This document shows positions 1-8,704 of a stretch of DNA of 64,000 nt, piece by piece. Within the stretch, counting starts at the first letter, position 1. The number at the start of each line of letters is the position of its first letter. The notes under the pieces were generated by a model, which was given only the letters and a program-made list of their open reading frames with translations, made no database searches and was not told the DNA's origin. The DNA lies in contig NZ_JBHFNQ010000257.1 in the NCBI RefSeq assembly GCF_041929345.1, forward strand, positions 1-64,000, written 5' to 3'. Position numbers and translations under genes: made by a program. Origin of the DNA: Floridanema aerugineum (GTDB lineage: Bacteria; Cyanobacteriota; Cyanobacteriia; Cyanobacteriales; Aerosakkonemataceae).

Positions 1-257
1 AATAGTTATCTATCAATGGGGCGGGGGACAATGCCCCACCCCCCCAAAAACAAAAAAAATTTTTGGGGGGGGGAATTACACCCCCAGTTGTTTATTTTTT
101 ATTTAAAAAAAAATATTTATAAAAAAAAATAAAAAAAATCCCTGTGGTTTTATCTCCACCCACCCATATTTTTTTTTTTTTTTGTGGGGGGTTTTTTCCC
201 CCCCCCGCCCCATTGATAGATAACTATTTTCACTTTATTTATTTGCACCTACTTACT
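1..257. repeat. Palindromic MITE-like element, copy 1 (left end cut by window)
   Basis: Bases 1-27 and 202-228 are perfect inverted repeats. Between them lie long homopolymer runs of A, T, C and G, far more degenerate than in copies 2 (8563-8704) and 3 (59547-59689). The right end reads CACTTTATTTATTTGCACCT and then ACTTAC, matching the right ends of the other copies. There is no open frame of note. The stop codon of the Uma2 gene (249-251) lies inside this right terminal repeat. The homopolymers could be real decay or assembly noise. Confidence 0.7.
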
Positions 258-1022
258 AGGCAAATTATTGGGATCGATACCCTGCGATCGCAAATAAGCA
301 ATCAGCCTTTCTTTTTCCTGGCGTTCCTGTTCGGCCCGTTGGCATTCTTGTTCAGCCCGTTGGCGTTCCTGTTCAATTTTTTCTACCGCCCAAGGTAACA
401 AATTACCATCTTTATCCCACCACCTTAACCAATATCCTGTTCTTCCTTCTTTGGTTCCTTGCCAAGTTCCTAAAAATAACCCCATTGCTTCAACCCAATG
501 ACGACCATTTTCATCAGGTTGTTGTAATTCATAACGCCGATTTTCTAACCCATAATATTCTAATAAACCGCCGTCTGGATCAAATATTACGTAAATGGGA
601 ATTTGCAATATCTGTTCGTAAAAAAACCATTTTCCCGGAGGATAGGTGCGTTTAAAAGAATATTCGCTACCATCTTTATCTGATAAAAATTCGATAACTA
701 TGGCTGGTACTTCGCCTTCTAAATTGGGTGTATAACTTTTGCGTTCTGCTAAAATCTCTTTCACTGATGCTACATATACCCAATCTGGTGCTTTAGCGAT
801 AAATTGCTCGTTTATTGTGGCACAAAGAGCAAAGTTAGAGGCGATTAACATCTGTGGTTGAATGAAACCAATGAGTTCCAAACTTTCCCTTAAAGCTCCT
901 GCTAAAAGTGGCTGTCCGGTATTATCCACTGGTTCATCCTCTAACTGAAAATCTTCCGGTAAAGGTTCCCAAGAAATTACTATTCCTGGGGGTGATTTGG
1001 TTTCGCCGAGTAGGGTTGCCAT
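249..1022 (-). CDS. Uma2 family (DUF820) PD-(D/E)XK endonuclease
   Basis: This 257-residue protein matches the Uma2/DUF820 family, restriction-endonuclease-like proteins greatly expanded in cyanobacteria and of unknown physiological role. Visible signs are the APDWVYV segment, the core VIEFLSDKDGSEY with its acidic residue, and a following lysine-rich stretch before YVIFDPD. The C-terminus (about residues 215-257) is a Glu/Gln/Arg-rich coiled coil ending in RSQGIDPNNLP, a common tail on this family. The ATG start at 1022 fits the family N-terminus. The last codons and the TAG stop lie inside the terminal repeat of the element at 1-257, so the native end may have been altered. No partner gene is adjacent. 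The family call is firm, the biological role is not known. Confidence 0.85.
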   Translation of the reverse strand: MATLLGETKSPPGIVISWEPLPEDFQLEDEPVDNTGQPLLAGALRESLELIGFIQPQMLIASNFALCATINEQFIAKAPDWVYVASVKEILAERKSYTPNLEGEVPAIVIEFLSDKDGSEYSFKRTYPPGKWFFYEQILQIPIYVIFDPDGGLLEYYGLENRRYELQQPDENGRHWVEAMGLFLGTWQGTKEGRTGYWLRWWDKDGNLLPWAVEKIEQERQRAEQECQRAEQERQEKERLIAYLRSQGIDPNNLPSK

Positions 1023-1130
1023 AAACGCTACTTTAGGTTAATTTGTTTTGATTTTATCAAAGTTTCTGGGTAAGTGCGTTGGCGAAGCCTGTTGCGAAGC
1101 AACGTATCGCAATAGACATCTCCAAAAAAC

Positions 1131-1164
1131 ATTGTAGAGACGTTGTATACAACGTCTCTACAAT
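1131..1164. repeat. 34-bp perfect palindrome (GTAGAGACGTTGTATACAAC family)
   Basis: A perfect self-complementary 34-mer centred on GTATAC lies in the 200-bp spacer between two minus-strand genes. The same core recurs at 17075-17132 and 32621-32650. The 13-mer TAACTAGCAACTT just downstream (1178-1190) also bounds the element at 44137-44308. It could form a hairpin in RNA but has no U-tract. Confidence 0.8.
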
Positions 1165-1228
1165 GGTTCTAGGAATATAACTAGCAACTTGCGTTAAGTA
1201 AAAAAGATGGCAGGTATCATACAACACT

Positions 1229-2812
1229 TTATCTTTGACTAACAGCCGCATAATTAGTCCGATAAACTGTTAGTTTTTCTTTGGCTTGAACCGAAACAAA
1301 AGTATTATTAGGAATCGCTTCTAACAAACTAATTGCTTCTTGCCATTTGGCTTTTGCTTGCTGCCAAACTTCTGCCGGATGAGGTGGATTTTGGGCAATA
1401 ACAGCAGCTTCCATCGCCAATTTTTTAGCATTTTCTAGATTAGCTGATGCTTTTTCTTCAGCGATGAGTCTGTTACTGATAGCAGTGTAGTTAGTTCGAT
1501 AAACATTTAGTTTTTCTTTAGCTTGAACAGAAATAGGCAAATTTTCGGGAATCGCTTCTAATAAATTAACAGCTTCCTGCCATTTAGCTTGGGATTTCTG
1601 CCAAATTTCCAGCGGATGAGGTGAGTTTTGAGTCATTACAGCAGCTTCCATTGCTAGTTTTTGGGCTGTTTCTAAATTTGCTGCTGCTTGTTGTTCGGGA
1701 TTTGGTTTTTGGATAGCTTCCAAGTTTACCGATGTCTCTTGTTCAGAAATTGGTTTCTGGGAAGTTTCCAAATTTGTAGATGTCTGTACTTCAGGATTTT
1801 GTGTTTGTACAACTGCTAAGTTTACTGATGTTTGTTGTTCAGTATTAGGCTTTTGAGCAGTTTCTAAATTAGCAGATGTTTGTGGTTGAGAGTTGGGTTT
1901 TTGCTCATCTTTATTTTGCGAAAGGTGCAGGTTATTTAATAACTGCTGAATCTGTGGGGTTGCGATTCCACTTGTCCAACCTGCGTAACCTAAAGCGGCG
2001 ACAGTTGATGCAACTAATAAAGCTTTTATGGGAAGGCGACTACTTTTAACTGGTGATTTTATTTGTTCGTTTTGATTTCTGGTTTTTGCTGTTTTTTTCT
2101 GTTTTTGTTCTTCGGCTTGGCGGCGTTTTTCTTCTTCTAGTTGCTTAATATATTCTTCTGCTTGTTTTCTTAAGCTATTGGCTTGTTCAAGTAAAGTATT
2201 AGATAATAGTTTGATAAAATCACAATCCTGCTCAAGAATAGATTTGAGTGTTTTTATTTGCCCTGCATACGCTATCAAAAGCTCACCGTCATTGTTATAG
2301 CCTACAATTGAAAAAACAGATTCTTCTAATAAATAGATTAGTTTTTTTATAATTTCAACTTCATTATCAGTTTCGGCTAAAGTTTGAGTTGATTTTTCTA
2401 AGTTTAACTGGATTTCCCTAATTTGGTCTTGAGATAACTTTATTTGCTGAAGCTGTTGCTTTAAGGCTTGTTCGTTATCAATTTTTAATGTGATTTTTAA
2501 ACTTTCATCGAGTTGCTTTAGTTGCTCTTTTAGACTTGATTCTCTACCCCACTCTAATTCGATTAAGAAATCGTCATCAGTTAACAACTCTGAAGTTATT
2601 TCTTTAAGCCAATTCGCCTCGACAATAAGACTATCAATATCAATTTCATCTTTTAGTAAATCATCATAGTTGTTTTTAATTATCTGCAATTGCTCTTGTG
2701 CATTGACGAGCCAGAATTTTTGCCGCACTAGTCCCGGACAAGTATCAATAGTAAGACTTAGATTATCCTGATAGTTTTGTAGTTCTTTAACAAGGTTTTC
2801 TAACAATTCCAT
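1229..2812 (-). CDS. Coiled-coil, single-span membrane protein with duplicated C-terminal domain (function unknown)
   Basis: I do not recognise a characterised family for this 527-residue protein. The first 250 residues are strongly helical and charged, ending in a KRRQAEEQKQKK stretch. One membrane segment follows (ALLVASTVAALGYAGW, about residues 266-281). Next comes a low-complexity linker built from imperfect repeats of the type SVNLETAQKPNPEQQ. The C-terminus holds two copies of a roughly 65-residue helical unit: LAMEAAV, AKWQEA(V/I), LLEAIP, VQAKEKL, VYRTNY. Similar W..A...L..IP units occur at the ends of several cyanobacterial multidomain proteins. The ATG at 2812 has an AAGGAG SD. It is the last gene of an operon with the two genes at 2888-4290. 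A scaffold or membrane tether role is only a guess. Confidence 0.75.
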   Translation of the reverse strand: MELLENLVKELQNYQDNLSLTIDTCPGLVRQKFWLVNAQEQLQIIKNNYDDLLKDEIDIDSLIVEANWLKEITSELLTDDDFLIELEWGRESSLKEQLKQLDESLKITLKIDNEQALKQQLQQIKLSQDQIREIQLNLEKSTQTLAETDNEVEIIKKLIYLLEESVFSIVGYNNDGELLIAYAGQIKTLKSILEQDCDFIKLLSNTLLEQANSLRKQAEEYIKQLEEEKRRQAEEQKQKKTAKTRNQNEQIKSPVKSSRLPIKALLVASTVAALGYAGWTSGIATPQIQQLLNNLHLSQNKDEQKPNSQPQTSANLETAQKPNTEQQTSVNLAVVQTQNPEVQTSTNLETSQKPISEQETSVNLEAIQKPNPEQQAAANLETAQKLAMEAAVMTQNSPHPLEIWQKSQAKWQEAVNLLEAIPENLPISVQAKEKLNVYRTNYTAISNRLIAEEKASANLENAKKLAMEAAVIAQNPPHPAEVWQQAKAKWQEAISLLEAIPNNTFVSVQAKEKLTVYRTNYAAVSQR

Positions 2813-2825
2813 AACTTACTCCTTT

Positions 2826-2850
2826 GTAGGATGGGTATTGCCCACCCTAC
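2826..2850. repeat. Short interspersed palindrome in operon spacer
   Basis: GTAGGATGGG and CCCACCCTAC form an imperfect hairpin around TATTG in the 75-bp spacer between two genes of the operon. The sequence resembles a widespread cyanobacterial interspersed repeat. It lacks a U-tract, so I do not call it a terminator. Confidence 0.5.
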
Positions 2851-2887
2851 TTTCTTTAATTAATTGTTGAACTGAGAGACTAATAAA

Positions 2888-3310
2888 TCAAAATGTCCAT
2901 TCATGGTTTGGATCGTCAAGTGCTGCCTGGACAGATGCTAAGTTTGCTAATTCTTTGAAAGGGCTAGATTTCGCTAATTCTGTAATTGAATCTAGGGCTA
3001 ATCCGAGTTGAGTGTTATTGTTAGTTGCCATTGCCCGATCGACTACATCGAATAGTTTACGAAAATTTTCTGCTCGTTCATCAAATGAGCGATCGAGGTA
3101 TTCCATAACGAAATCGCGATAAGTATTAATCTTGGCTATGGTTGTTTTTTCCCACGCTTTGATTTCACGCCGCTTAGTCTTTTCTTGTTCGACAATTGTT
3201 TTGTATTCTAAGTATTGCGAAATAAGTTGCTGAAAACATTCAGTAGGATCAATAGATTCAGTTAATTTATTGAATCCATAAGCAGATTGTGCTATTTCGT
3301 GAATTGACAT
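2888..3310 (-). CDS. Small helical protein of the 1.2-4.3 kb operon (function unknown)
   Basis: This is a 140-residue soluble, mostly helical protein with no signal peptide or membrane segment. The middle (about residues 38-85) is charged and may be coiled (EQEKTKRREIKAWEKTTIAK, then YLDRSFDERAENFRKLFDVV). I do not recognise a named family. The ATG start at 3310 has an AGGAG SD about eight bases upstream. It begins 11 bases after the stop of the Gly/Ala-rich membrane gene and precedes the coiled-coil membrane gene, so the three are probably cotranscribed and may act together. The real coding status is well supported by the SD and tight spacing; the function is not. Confidence 0.75.
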   Translation of the reverse strand: MSIHEIAQSAYGFNKLTESIDPTECFQQLISQYLEYKTIVEQEKTKRREIKAWEKTTIAKINTYRDFVMEYLDRSFDERAENFRKLFDVVDRAMATNNNTQLGLALDSITELAKSSPFKELANLASVQAALDDPNHEWTF

Positions 3311-3321
3311 CTTGAATTCTC

Positions 3322-4290
3322 CTATACAGTTGAGTACTTAGCTTGAATAGTTGCAGTTGCCGGATTGAGGTTTCCTTCGCTGTCTAAAACAGGTGTTTTC
3401 ATAATTTCTGCAAGTGCCTTAATCAACAGTCCTACCTGCTGAAACTTGGCAGCATCCCGTTGACGATTGAAAGGTTGGGATTCAAGTTCATTAAGATTTT
3501 GATTAGCAAGTTTCTCTAATTTATGCACCAATTTTCCCAACTCTCTAACTCTCTGTTCAACCCGTTGTAAAAAATCTCCAGCTGTTTTTAGTCTGCTGAT
3601 TTCAACATTAACTTTGGCTTCATATTCGTGTGCTTTGGTTAAAGCCTGTTCCCCTTTACCTGCAAGCACAAAGCCACCTACTGCCAAAGCAGGGCCAACT
3701 GTAATACCTCCCAGGACAACTGTACCGAGAGCCATACCACCACCACCAGCTGCAAGCGAACCGCCTCCAAGCCATGCTAAGGTTGCGTTCCAAGCTGCGG
3801 CACCGCTCAATCCAGAGATAGCGGCTCCGGTACCTGCAACTCCCACAGAAGTTGCCAGAGAGGTTGCAGCTTGACCTGCTGCTGCACCAGCCAAGGCAGC
3901 CGTAGCACCACCTTTGGCAAAATGTTCTGCTTTCATTGCCTCGGCTTCGTACTCTTTAAGCTGCTGCACTGACAAGCCTTCTAGTCCAGCTAAAAACTGC
4001 ATATCGCTTTGGGAAGCCTTCTGACCAGTGCGCTTGATGAAGTCAACAAATCGCCCAATTGTGAGTTGTCTAACTCGAATTTGGAGTTGCCCATAAACTT
4101 CTGCTAACCTGTTGGTCGCTTCCCACTCTACTTGCAATTCACTCTTAGCAAGGTCGTATCTTTCTTGAGCAAGTTCGCCAATTTCCTTGGCTTCATTCAT
4201 TTTGCCCACGCCTTCAACACCTTTAACTGCACCGTAAGCGGCACTAGCCAAGGCAGCCGCACCCAAAATGATGGGTATTACAAAAATCAT
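3322..4290 (-). CDS. Gly/Ala-rich membrane-inserting protein with flanking helical regions (function unknown)
   Basis: The protein has 322 residues. The N-terminus is hydrophobic (MIFVIPIILGAAALASAAYG). A helical region follows to about residue 125. Then a long Gly/Ala-rich stretch (about residues 127-210) contains GLSGAAAWNATLAWLGGGS and GGMALGTVVLGG, likely one or more glycine-zipper-like hairpins. A final helical region runs from about 215 to 290. This architecture resembles pore-forming or membrane-remodelling proteins, but that is inference from composition. The ATG has an AGGAG SD. It is the first gene of the three-gene operon and follows a 680-bp spacer that should hold the promoter. 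I know of no characterised homologue. Confidence 0.75.
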   Translation of the reverse strand: MIFVIPIILGAAALASAAYGAVKGVEGVGKMNEAKEIGELAQERYDLAKSELQVEWEATNRLAEVYGQLQIRVRQLTIGRFVDFIKRTGQKASQSDMQFLAGLEGLSVQQLKEYEAEAMKAEHFAKGGATAALAGAAAGQAATSLATSVGVAGTGAAISGLSGAAAWNATLAWLGGGSLAAGGGGMALGTVVLGGITVGPALAVGGFVLAGKGEQALTKAHEYEAKVNVEISRLKTAGDFLQRVEQRVRELGKLVHKLEKLANQNLNELESQPFNRQRDAAKFQQVGLLIKALAEIMKTPVLDSEGNLNPATATIQAKYSTV

Positions 4291-4972
4291 GAAATACTCC
4301 TAATTGTAATTGGAATTAGGTCAGGTATATTTAATTAAAAAAGTTACTTTGTTAATTGAATTTTTAATGATGAATATAAAAGTATTATAAAAAAAATACA
4401 TATCACTACCCTCAGTATATGTACTGAAATGCAATGATGAGGTTTTCTTATATACTTAAAAATAGTGAAAAGTAGAGCTTTTTTTAAAAAAAATCTCAAT
4501 TAACTGCCTAGAAAAGTTGGTTGAATCCCCAGAAGTATTGATCGGGAGTTGAGAAATAGTATTTTAGGTATTGAAAAATTTTTTTAATAGTTGTTAATTA
4601 GGCGATCGCTTTTTTGCCAGTGGTGAAAGTGCGATCGCAAAGCCAGCACCAAGGCTTTTTCCATAATATCTTCATCAAAGTACAGACGAATTTGACTCAC
4701 GCGGGATCTCTTAACTAGAATGTTGTACTGATAAGCGATCGTATTCCCCTTCATCTGCTGTCAGAGGGGTTTTGACTCTATTTATCGTAAACAATAATTT
4801 ACACTATAAAAAACATTCAAATTAAACGTTCATAAATTTAATCTTGCTAGTGATTGTTATTTGAGGAGAAGATGCGATCGCATTACACACCACGCGATAC
4901 TTGCTACGCACACGCTACGCGATCGCGCATCCTAGAGACAACATAGCAAAATTGTAATTTTGCATTGTCATT
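4291..4972. other. Noncoding spacer upstream of the three-gene operon
   Basis: This 682-bp AT-rich stretch has no convincing gene. It holds several GCGATCGC-like octamers (4600-4745 and 4870-4930). At 4890-4930 there is a short repeat-rich tract of the CTACGCACACGCTACGCGAT type, a common cyanobacterial interspersed repeat. The promoter for the minus-strand operon at 4290 presumably lies in 4300-4500, but no clear -35/-10 pair could be chosen. Confidence 0.5.
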
Positions 4973-5347
4973 TTATTTCTTCATTGGACAATAATCTGAG
5001 CAATTAACTGCTTCTGAAGTCAGAGCAATAGCAGGATTTACAGCGCATCGAAGATAAGGATTATTCGTAAAATAACGACAATTTTTACAAGGAACCTGAT
5101 CCAGATTTTTCATTATGGAAATCTTATGTTTGGCGAATTTTAACAAATCCGTAGAGAGCATCAGGTACATCAACCAAAAGGTAAAAAAAGTAGTGGGAAT
5201 TATATATAATGATGCTGCCGAAATATCGGGTAAATTCGGTCTATTTACATAAGGTTCCGAGTTAATTGATTGAATTGGTTTTACCTCAGTTATAGCTGAC
5301 AGCATCGGTTCTGAATTAGAAAAATTAAGGGAGCTTTCAATTGACAT
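4973..5347 (-). CDS. Membrane protein with C-terminal cysteine-rich motif
   Basis: This 124-residue protein has one hydrophobic segment (SLYIIPTTFFTFWLMYLML) and a conserved-looking C-terminal motif, PCKNCRYFTNNPYLRCAVNP then VNCSDYCP. The five cysteines in a CxxC, C, C, C arrangement suggest a metal or Fe-S site. I recall the CRYF...LRCAV...C.DY motif from uncharacterised cyanobacterial proteins. The ATG at 5347 was preferred over an upstream TTG (5380) because a GAGG SD lies eight bases before it. The gene stands alone between two long spacers, and its function is unknown. Confidence 0.7.
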   Translation of the reverse strand: MSIESSLNFSNSEPMLSAITEVKPIQSINSEPYVNRPNLPDISAASLYIIPTTFFTFWLMYLMLSTDLLKFAKHKISIMKNLDQVPCKNCRYFTNNPYLRCAVNPAIALTSEAVNCSDYCPMKK

Positions 5348-5823
5348 TTTGTTTGCCTCTGTTACTAAAAGTTTACACAAAAATTTCCTTTAAGGATGAT
5401 CCCAGGAATTATTTTATCCGACTCTTTTTTTGGAGAATGTTTAAACTCAGCACCTAGTAATGCCAAACTTAATCGAGTCTCCCCAAAAAATAATATTATT
5501 TTGAAACCATTATCTGTTTAACAAAAATTTTGGCTCTTTTTCACCTGTCTTAAGGATTAAGTAAGAAGTGTAGATTTGTTGTTCTCCGAATGTATTCTAA
5601 AAATAATGACTTATTCATACACAGCTATTGGCAGCAATAGTTTAGTCTGCATATAACCAGGTATACCTAATTTTATAGATTTAAAATATTGCATCTATCT
5701 TTGGTTAAATTCAGGGCAGGTAATTAGTTTTATTGATAAACTTATCAAATCTGCCCCAGCTTTGCAACTCTTTTGCTTCAGGAATTACTTCGCTCAAGCT
5801 ATGTCAGTAGATTTTTGGCTGAT
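5348..5823. other. Noncoding spacer
   Basis: These 476 AT-rich bases lie between two minus-strand genes. I see no gene, repeat or hairpin with a U-tract worth calling. The promoter of the cysteine-motif gene must lie near 5350-5450. Confidence 0.4.
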
Positions 5824-6096
5824 TTAAACACTTAAATCCATTACCTGCAAGCGATCGCAGTTAATAGTATCTGCCAAAATTGTAGTTACCTTAGCACTGG
5901 TATGAACTTCTAGCATACCTTGGAGCGGTGCTTCAAATAACAAAGCTTCTCCGGGAAAAACCACTTTCTCAAAATACCAGTTAGGAACATTCCCTATTCG
6001 CAAAATTTGTAACTTGCTAGAGACATTTTTATAATGACATAAAGAAAGTTCTATTGAACTAAAGTTATCTTCTGTGAGACTGGATGAACTAACCAT
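5824..6096 (-). CDS. DUF1830 family protein
   Basis: A 90-residue protein typical of the cyanobacterial DUF1830 family. The diagnostic stretch is YKNVSSKLQILRIGNVPNWY, followed by FEKVVFPGEALLFEAP and a terminal INCDRLQV. There is no signal peptide or membrane segment. The family is small, soluble and of unknown function. The ATG start gives the usual family length. It is transcribed away from the TVP38 gene at 6245, and the 150-bp spacer between them would carry both promoters. Confidence 0.8.
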   Translation of the reverse strand: MVSSSSLTEDNFSSIELSLCHYKNVSSKLQILRIGNVPNWYFEKVVFPGEALLFEAPLQGMLEVHTSAKVTTILADTINCDRLQVMDLSV

Positions 6097-6244
6097 GAAA
6101 AAACACCTGAATTTAACAATCGTCTTTTAAAGTATCTAAATAAAAAATTATACTATATAAACATAAGGATTTTATAAAAATTTAATTTTGCTAGATTATT
6201 ATAATAGCAGCCCGCTCTCTTAAATTTTTGCTTTGAGGGAATCA

Positions 6245-6871
6245 ATGAATATGCAAGAAATTGTCAATAATGCGTTAACTTGGATCGAGCAACTTGGCCC
6301 TTGGGGAGCGATCGCATTTATCCTACTATACAATCTCGCCACCGTGCTATTTATCCCCGGTTCTCTTCTCACCTTGGGAGGAGGTGTCATCTTTGGTGTA
6401 TTTTGGGGTTCCATTTATGTGTTTATTGCCGCAACTCTGGGAGCAACTTTTGCATTTCTCATTGGCAGATATTTAACTCGTGATTGGGTAGCCAAAAAAA
6501 TTGCCGATAATTCTAAATTTCAAGCTATTGATAATGCCGTTGCCAAAGAAGGTTTCAAAATAGTCTTACTCACTCGACTTTCGCCAGTATTTCCCTTCAC
6601 TCTTTTAAACTATGCCTTGGGGATTACAAAAGTTTCTTTAACCGACTATATACTAGGCTCAATTGGCATGATACCCGGAACAATTATGTATGTTTATCTT
6701 GGTTCCTTAGCAGGTAACATTGCCATGATTGGTGCCGGAAATGTCCCAACAAATCCGCAAGCAGAAACCGCTCAATGGATAATTCGGATAGTTGGTTTTA
6801 TTGCCACAGTTGCCGTCACAATTTACATTACCCACCTTGCCAAAAAATCACTCCAAGAGAGTGTTCAATAA
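6245..6871 (+). CDS. TVP38/TMEM64 family inner-membrane protein
   Basis: The 208-residue polytopic protein has the TVP38/TMEM64 (VTT/SNARE-associated) core: LFIPGSLLTLGGGVIFGVFW, then GATFAFLIGRYLTRDW, then LLTRLSPVFPFTLLNYALGI and a GSIGMIPGTIMYVYLGSLAG hairpin. These are the reentrant-loop motifs of the DedA-like superfamily, whose members include lipid scramblases and undecaprenyl-phosphate carriers. ATG 6245 follows GAGGGAATCA and is preferred to an in-frame TTG at 6233. The next gene, a MerA-like flavoprotein, starts 12 bases after the stop. I recall this gene pair as conserved in cyanobacteria, so the two products probably work together at the membrane. Confidence 0.88.
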   Translation: MNMQEIVNNALTWIEQLGPWGAIAFILLYNLATVLFIPGSLLTLGGGVIFGVFWGSIYVFIAATLGATFAFLIGRYLTRDWVAKKIADNSKFQAIDNAVAKEGFKIVLLTRLSPVFPFTLLNYALGITKVSLTDYILGSIGMIPGTIMYVYLGSLAGNIAMIGAGNVPTNPQAETAQWIIRIVGFIATVAVTIYITHLAKKSLQESVQ

Positions 6872-6883
6872 GGAGAAAATTCC

Positions 6884-8413
6884 ATGTCTCAAACTGAAAA
6901 GTTAACTCTTTACCCAATGGATGTATATAATCAAAAATTAGTCTCTCAAGTGCATCCTGAAAATTGGGTAAATCCTCAACCAGCAGAGCGTTATAACTTA
7001 GTTGTCATTGGTGCGGGAACAGCGGGATTAGTAGTTGCTGCTGGTGCCGCAGGTTTAGGCGCAAAAGTAGCTTTAATTGAGAAAAATTTAATGGGGGGAG
7101 ACTGTTTAAATGTGGGTTGTGTACCTTCAAAAACTATAATTCGTTCTTCTCGCGTCGTCGCTGATATTTCTCACTCCCAAAAATTCGGCGTTCATGTTCC
7201 TGATGGTACAGAAGTTGATTTTCCCGCAGTCATGGAACGGATGCGAAAAATCAGATCGGATATCAGTCATCATGATTCTGCACAACGATTTCAGAATCAA
7301 TTAGGGGTTGATGTTTTTTTAGGTGAAGGACATTTTTCTAGTAGCAATACTATTGAAGTTGCTGGGAAAACTTTGCGATTTAAAAAAGCTGTAATTGCTA
7401 CAGGTGCTAGAGCCGCCAATTTGAATATTCCAGGGTTAGAAGAAGCGGGTTATCTTACTAATGAAACTGTATTTAACCTCACCGAAAAACCGCAACGTTT
7501 AGCAGTAATTGGTGGAGGGCCAATTGGTTGTGAATTAGCACAAAGTTTTCAACGTTTGGGTTGTCAAGTAATTTTGTTGCATAACAATGAACATATTCTC
7601 GATCGCGAAGACGCAGAGGCAGCAGAAATCGTCCAAAAGGTATTTATCCAAGAAGGCATTAATTTAATTTTGAATTCAAAAGTTAATCGAGTGGAACAGC
7701 AGAATGGCGAAAAAGTTATTTACTACGAATATCAAGGTAAACAAAACTCTGTAACAGTAAATCAAATTCTGCTTGGTGTGGGAAGAAAACCAAACGTAGA
7801 AGGATTAAATTTAGAAACAGTTGGCGTTGAATATGATGCTAAAAAAGGCGTTTTTGTTAACGATAACTTACAAACAACAAATCCAAACATTTATGCCGCA
7901 GGTGATATTTGCATGAAATGGAAATTTACTCATGCTGCTGATGCTGCTGCCAGAATAGTCATTCAAAATGCTCTGTTTTTAGGTAGGAAGAAATTAAGTA
8001 CACTCACTATGCCTTGGTGTACTTATACAGATCCAGAAATTGCTCATGTGGGAATGTATGAATCGGAAACAAAAGAACAAGGGATTAATGTAGATACATT
8101 TTTTATTCCTTTAAGTCAAGTCGATCGCGCAATTGCTGATGGTGAAGAAACCGGATTTGTCAAAATTCACGTCAAAAAAGGTAGCGATAAAATTTTAGGT
8201 GCAACCATTGTAGCGCCTCATGCCGGAGACATGATTAGTCAAATTACTTTAGCAATGGTTAACAACATTGGATTAGGAAAAATTGCTTCTGTAATTTATC
8301 CTTATCCTACCCAAGCAGAAGCAATTCGCAAAGCCGCAGACGCATATAATCGCACTCGTCTGACACCATTTGTTAAGCAGTTATTTACTACTTGGTTAGC
8401 TTGGACAAGATAA
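6884..8413 (+). CDS. Mercuric reductase-like FAD/NAD(P) disulfide oxidoreductase
   Basis: A 509-residue class I pyridine nucleotide-disulfide oxidoreductase. The FAD Rossmann motif VIGAGTAG is at about residues 41-48, the redox-active disulfide GGDCLNVGCVPSK is Cys74/Cys79, the NAD(P) motif is AVIGGGPIGCE, the second FAD motif is YAAGDI, and a dimerisation domain follows. The C-terminal His-Glu dyad motif of lipoamide dehydrogenases is replaced by YPYPTQAE. There is no N-terminal metal-binding domain and no terminal Cys pair, so mercury reduction is doubtful. The SD is AGGAGA, nine bases before the ATG. It is coupled to the TVP38 gene. A membrane-associated redox role is inferred; the substrate is unknown. 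Confidence 0.85.
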   Translation: MSQTEKLTLYPMDVYNQKLVSQVHPENWVNPQPAERYNLVVIGAGTAGLVVAAGAAGLGAKVALIEKNLMGGDCLNVGCVPSKTIIRSSRVVADISHSQKFGVHVPDGTEVDFPAVMERMRKIRSDISHHDSAQRFQNQLGVDVFLGEGHFSSSNTIEVAGKTLRFKKAVIATGARAANLNIPGLEEAGYLTNETVFNLTEKPQRLAVIGGGPIGCELAQSFQRLGCQVILLHNNEHILDREDAEAAEIVQKVFIQEGINLILNSKVNRVEQQNGEKVIYYEYQGKQNSVTVNQILLGVGRKPNVEGLNLETVGVEYDAKKGVFVNDNLQTTNPNIYAAGDICMKWKFTHAADAAARIVIQNALFLGRKKLSTLTMPWCTYTDPEIAHVGMYESETKEQGINVDTFFIPLSQVDRAIADGEETGFVKIHVKKGSDKILGATIVAPHAGDMISQITLAMVNNIGLGKIASVIYPYPTQAEAIRKAADAYNRTRLTPFVKQLFTTWLAWTR

Positions 8414-8474
8414 AATTCATAACTAATCTTTATAAGTATAGCAGTTCTCATAACGCTGAGGTATACATATTGTA

Positions 8475-8534
8475 GGGGCGGGTTTAGCTGAAATCCTTGC
8501 TGTGTCAAAGATCTATCAATCAAAACCCGCCCCC
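8475..8534. repeat. Inverted repeat (GGGGCGGGTTT arms)
   Basis: Arms GGGGCGGGTTT (8475-8485) and AAACCCGCCCC (8523-8533) enclose 37 bases. It lies between convergent genes, so it could form an RNA hairpin there, but it is probably one of the genome's interspersed repeats. No U-tract follows. Confidence 0.6.
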
Positions 8535-8562
8535 AAATGTACCGCATCCAAACGAGAAACGC

Positions 8563-8704
8563 TATAGATGCAACTAAATAAAGTGATAATAGTTATCTTT
8601 GGATGAGGCGGGCAGGATGCCCGCTCCACAAGAGTTACAGCTTTCTTGTGGGGCGGGCATCCTGCCTGCTTGGTTTTGACTTTATTTACATCTACCTACT
8701 TATA
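8563..8704. repeat. Palindromic MITE-like element, copy 2
   Basis: Terminal repeats TAAATAAAGTGATAATAGTT (left) and GACTTTATTTACATCTACCT (right) enclose a near-perfect internal hairpin of GGCGGGCAGGATGCCCGCTC against GGGGCGGGCATCCTGCCTGC. It shares arms and core with copy 3 (59547-59689) and, more loosely, copy 1. It is about 140 bp long and non-coding. The stop codon of the histidine kinase gene (8692-8694) lies within the right arm. Confidence 0.8.

Noticed and set aside
1057..1251. A 64-codon minus-strand frame
   Set aside because: It crosses the 34-bp palindrome and the repeat GGCGAAGCCTGTTGCGAAGC, has no SD, and overlaps the end of the coiled-coil gene.
8302..8547. An 81-codon minus-strand frame
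   Set aside because: It is antisense to the MerA-like gene end and runs through an intergenic inverted repeat.
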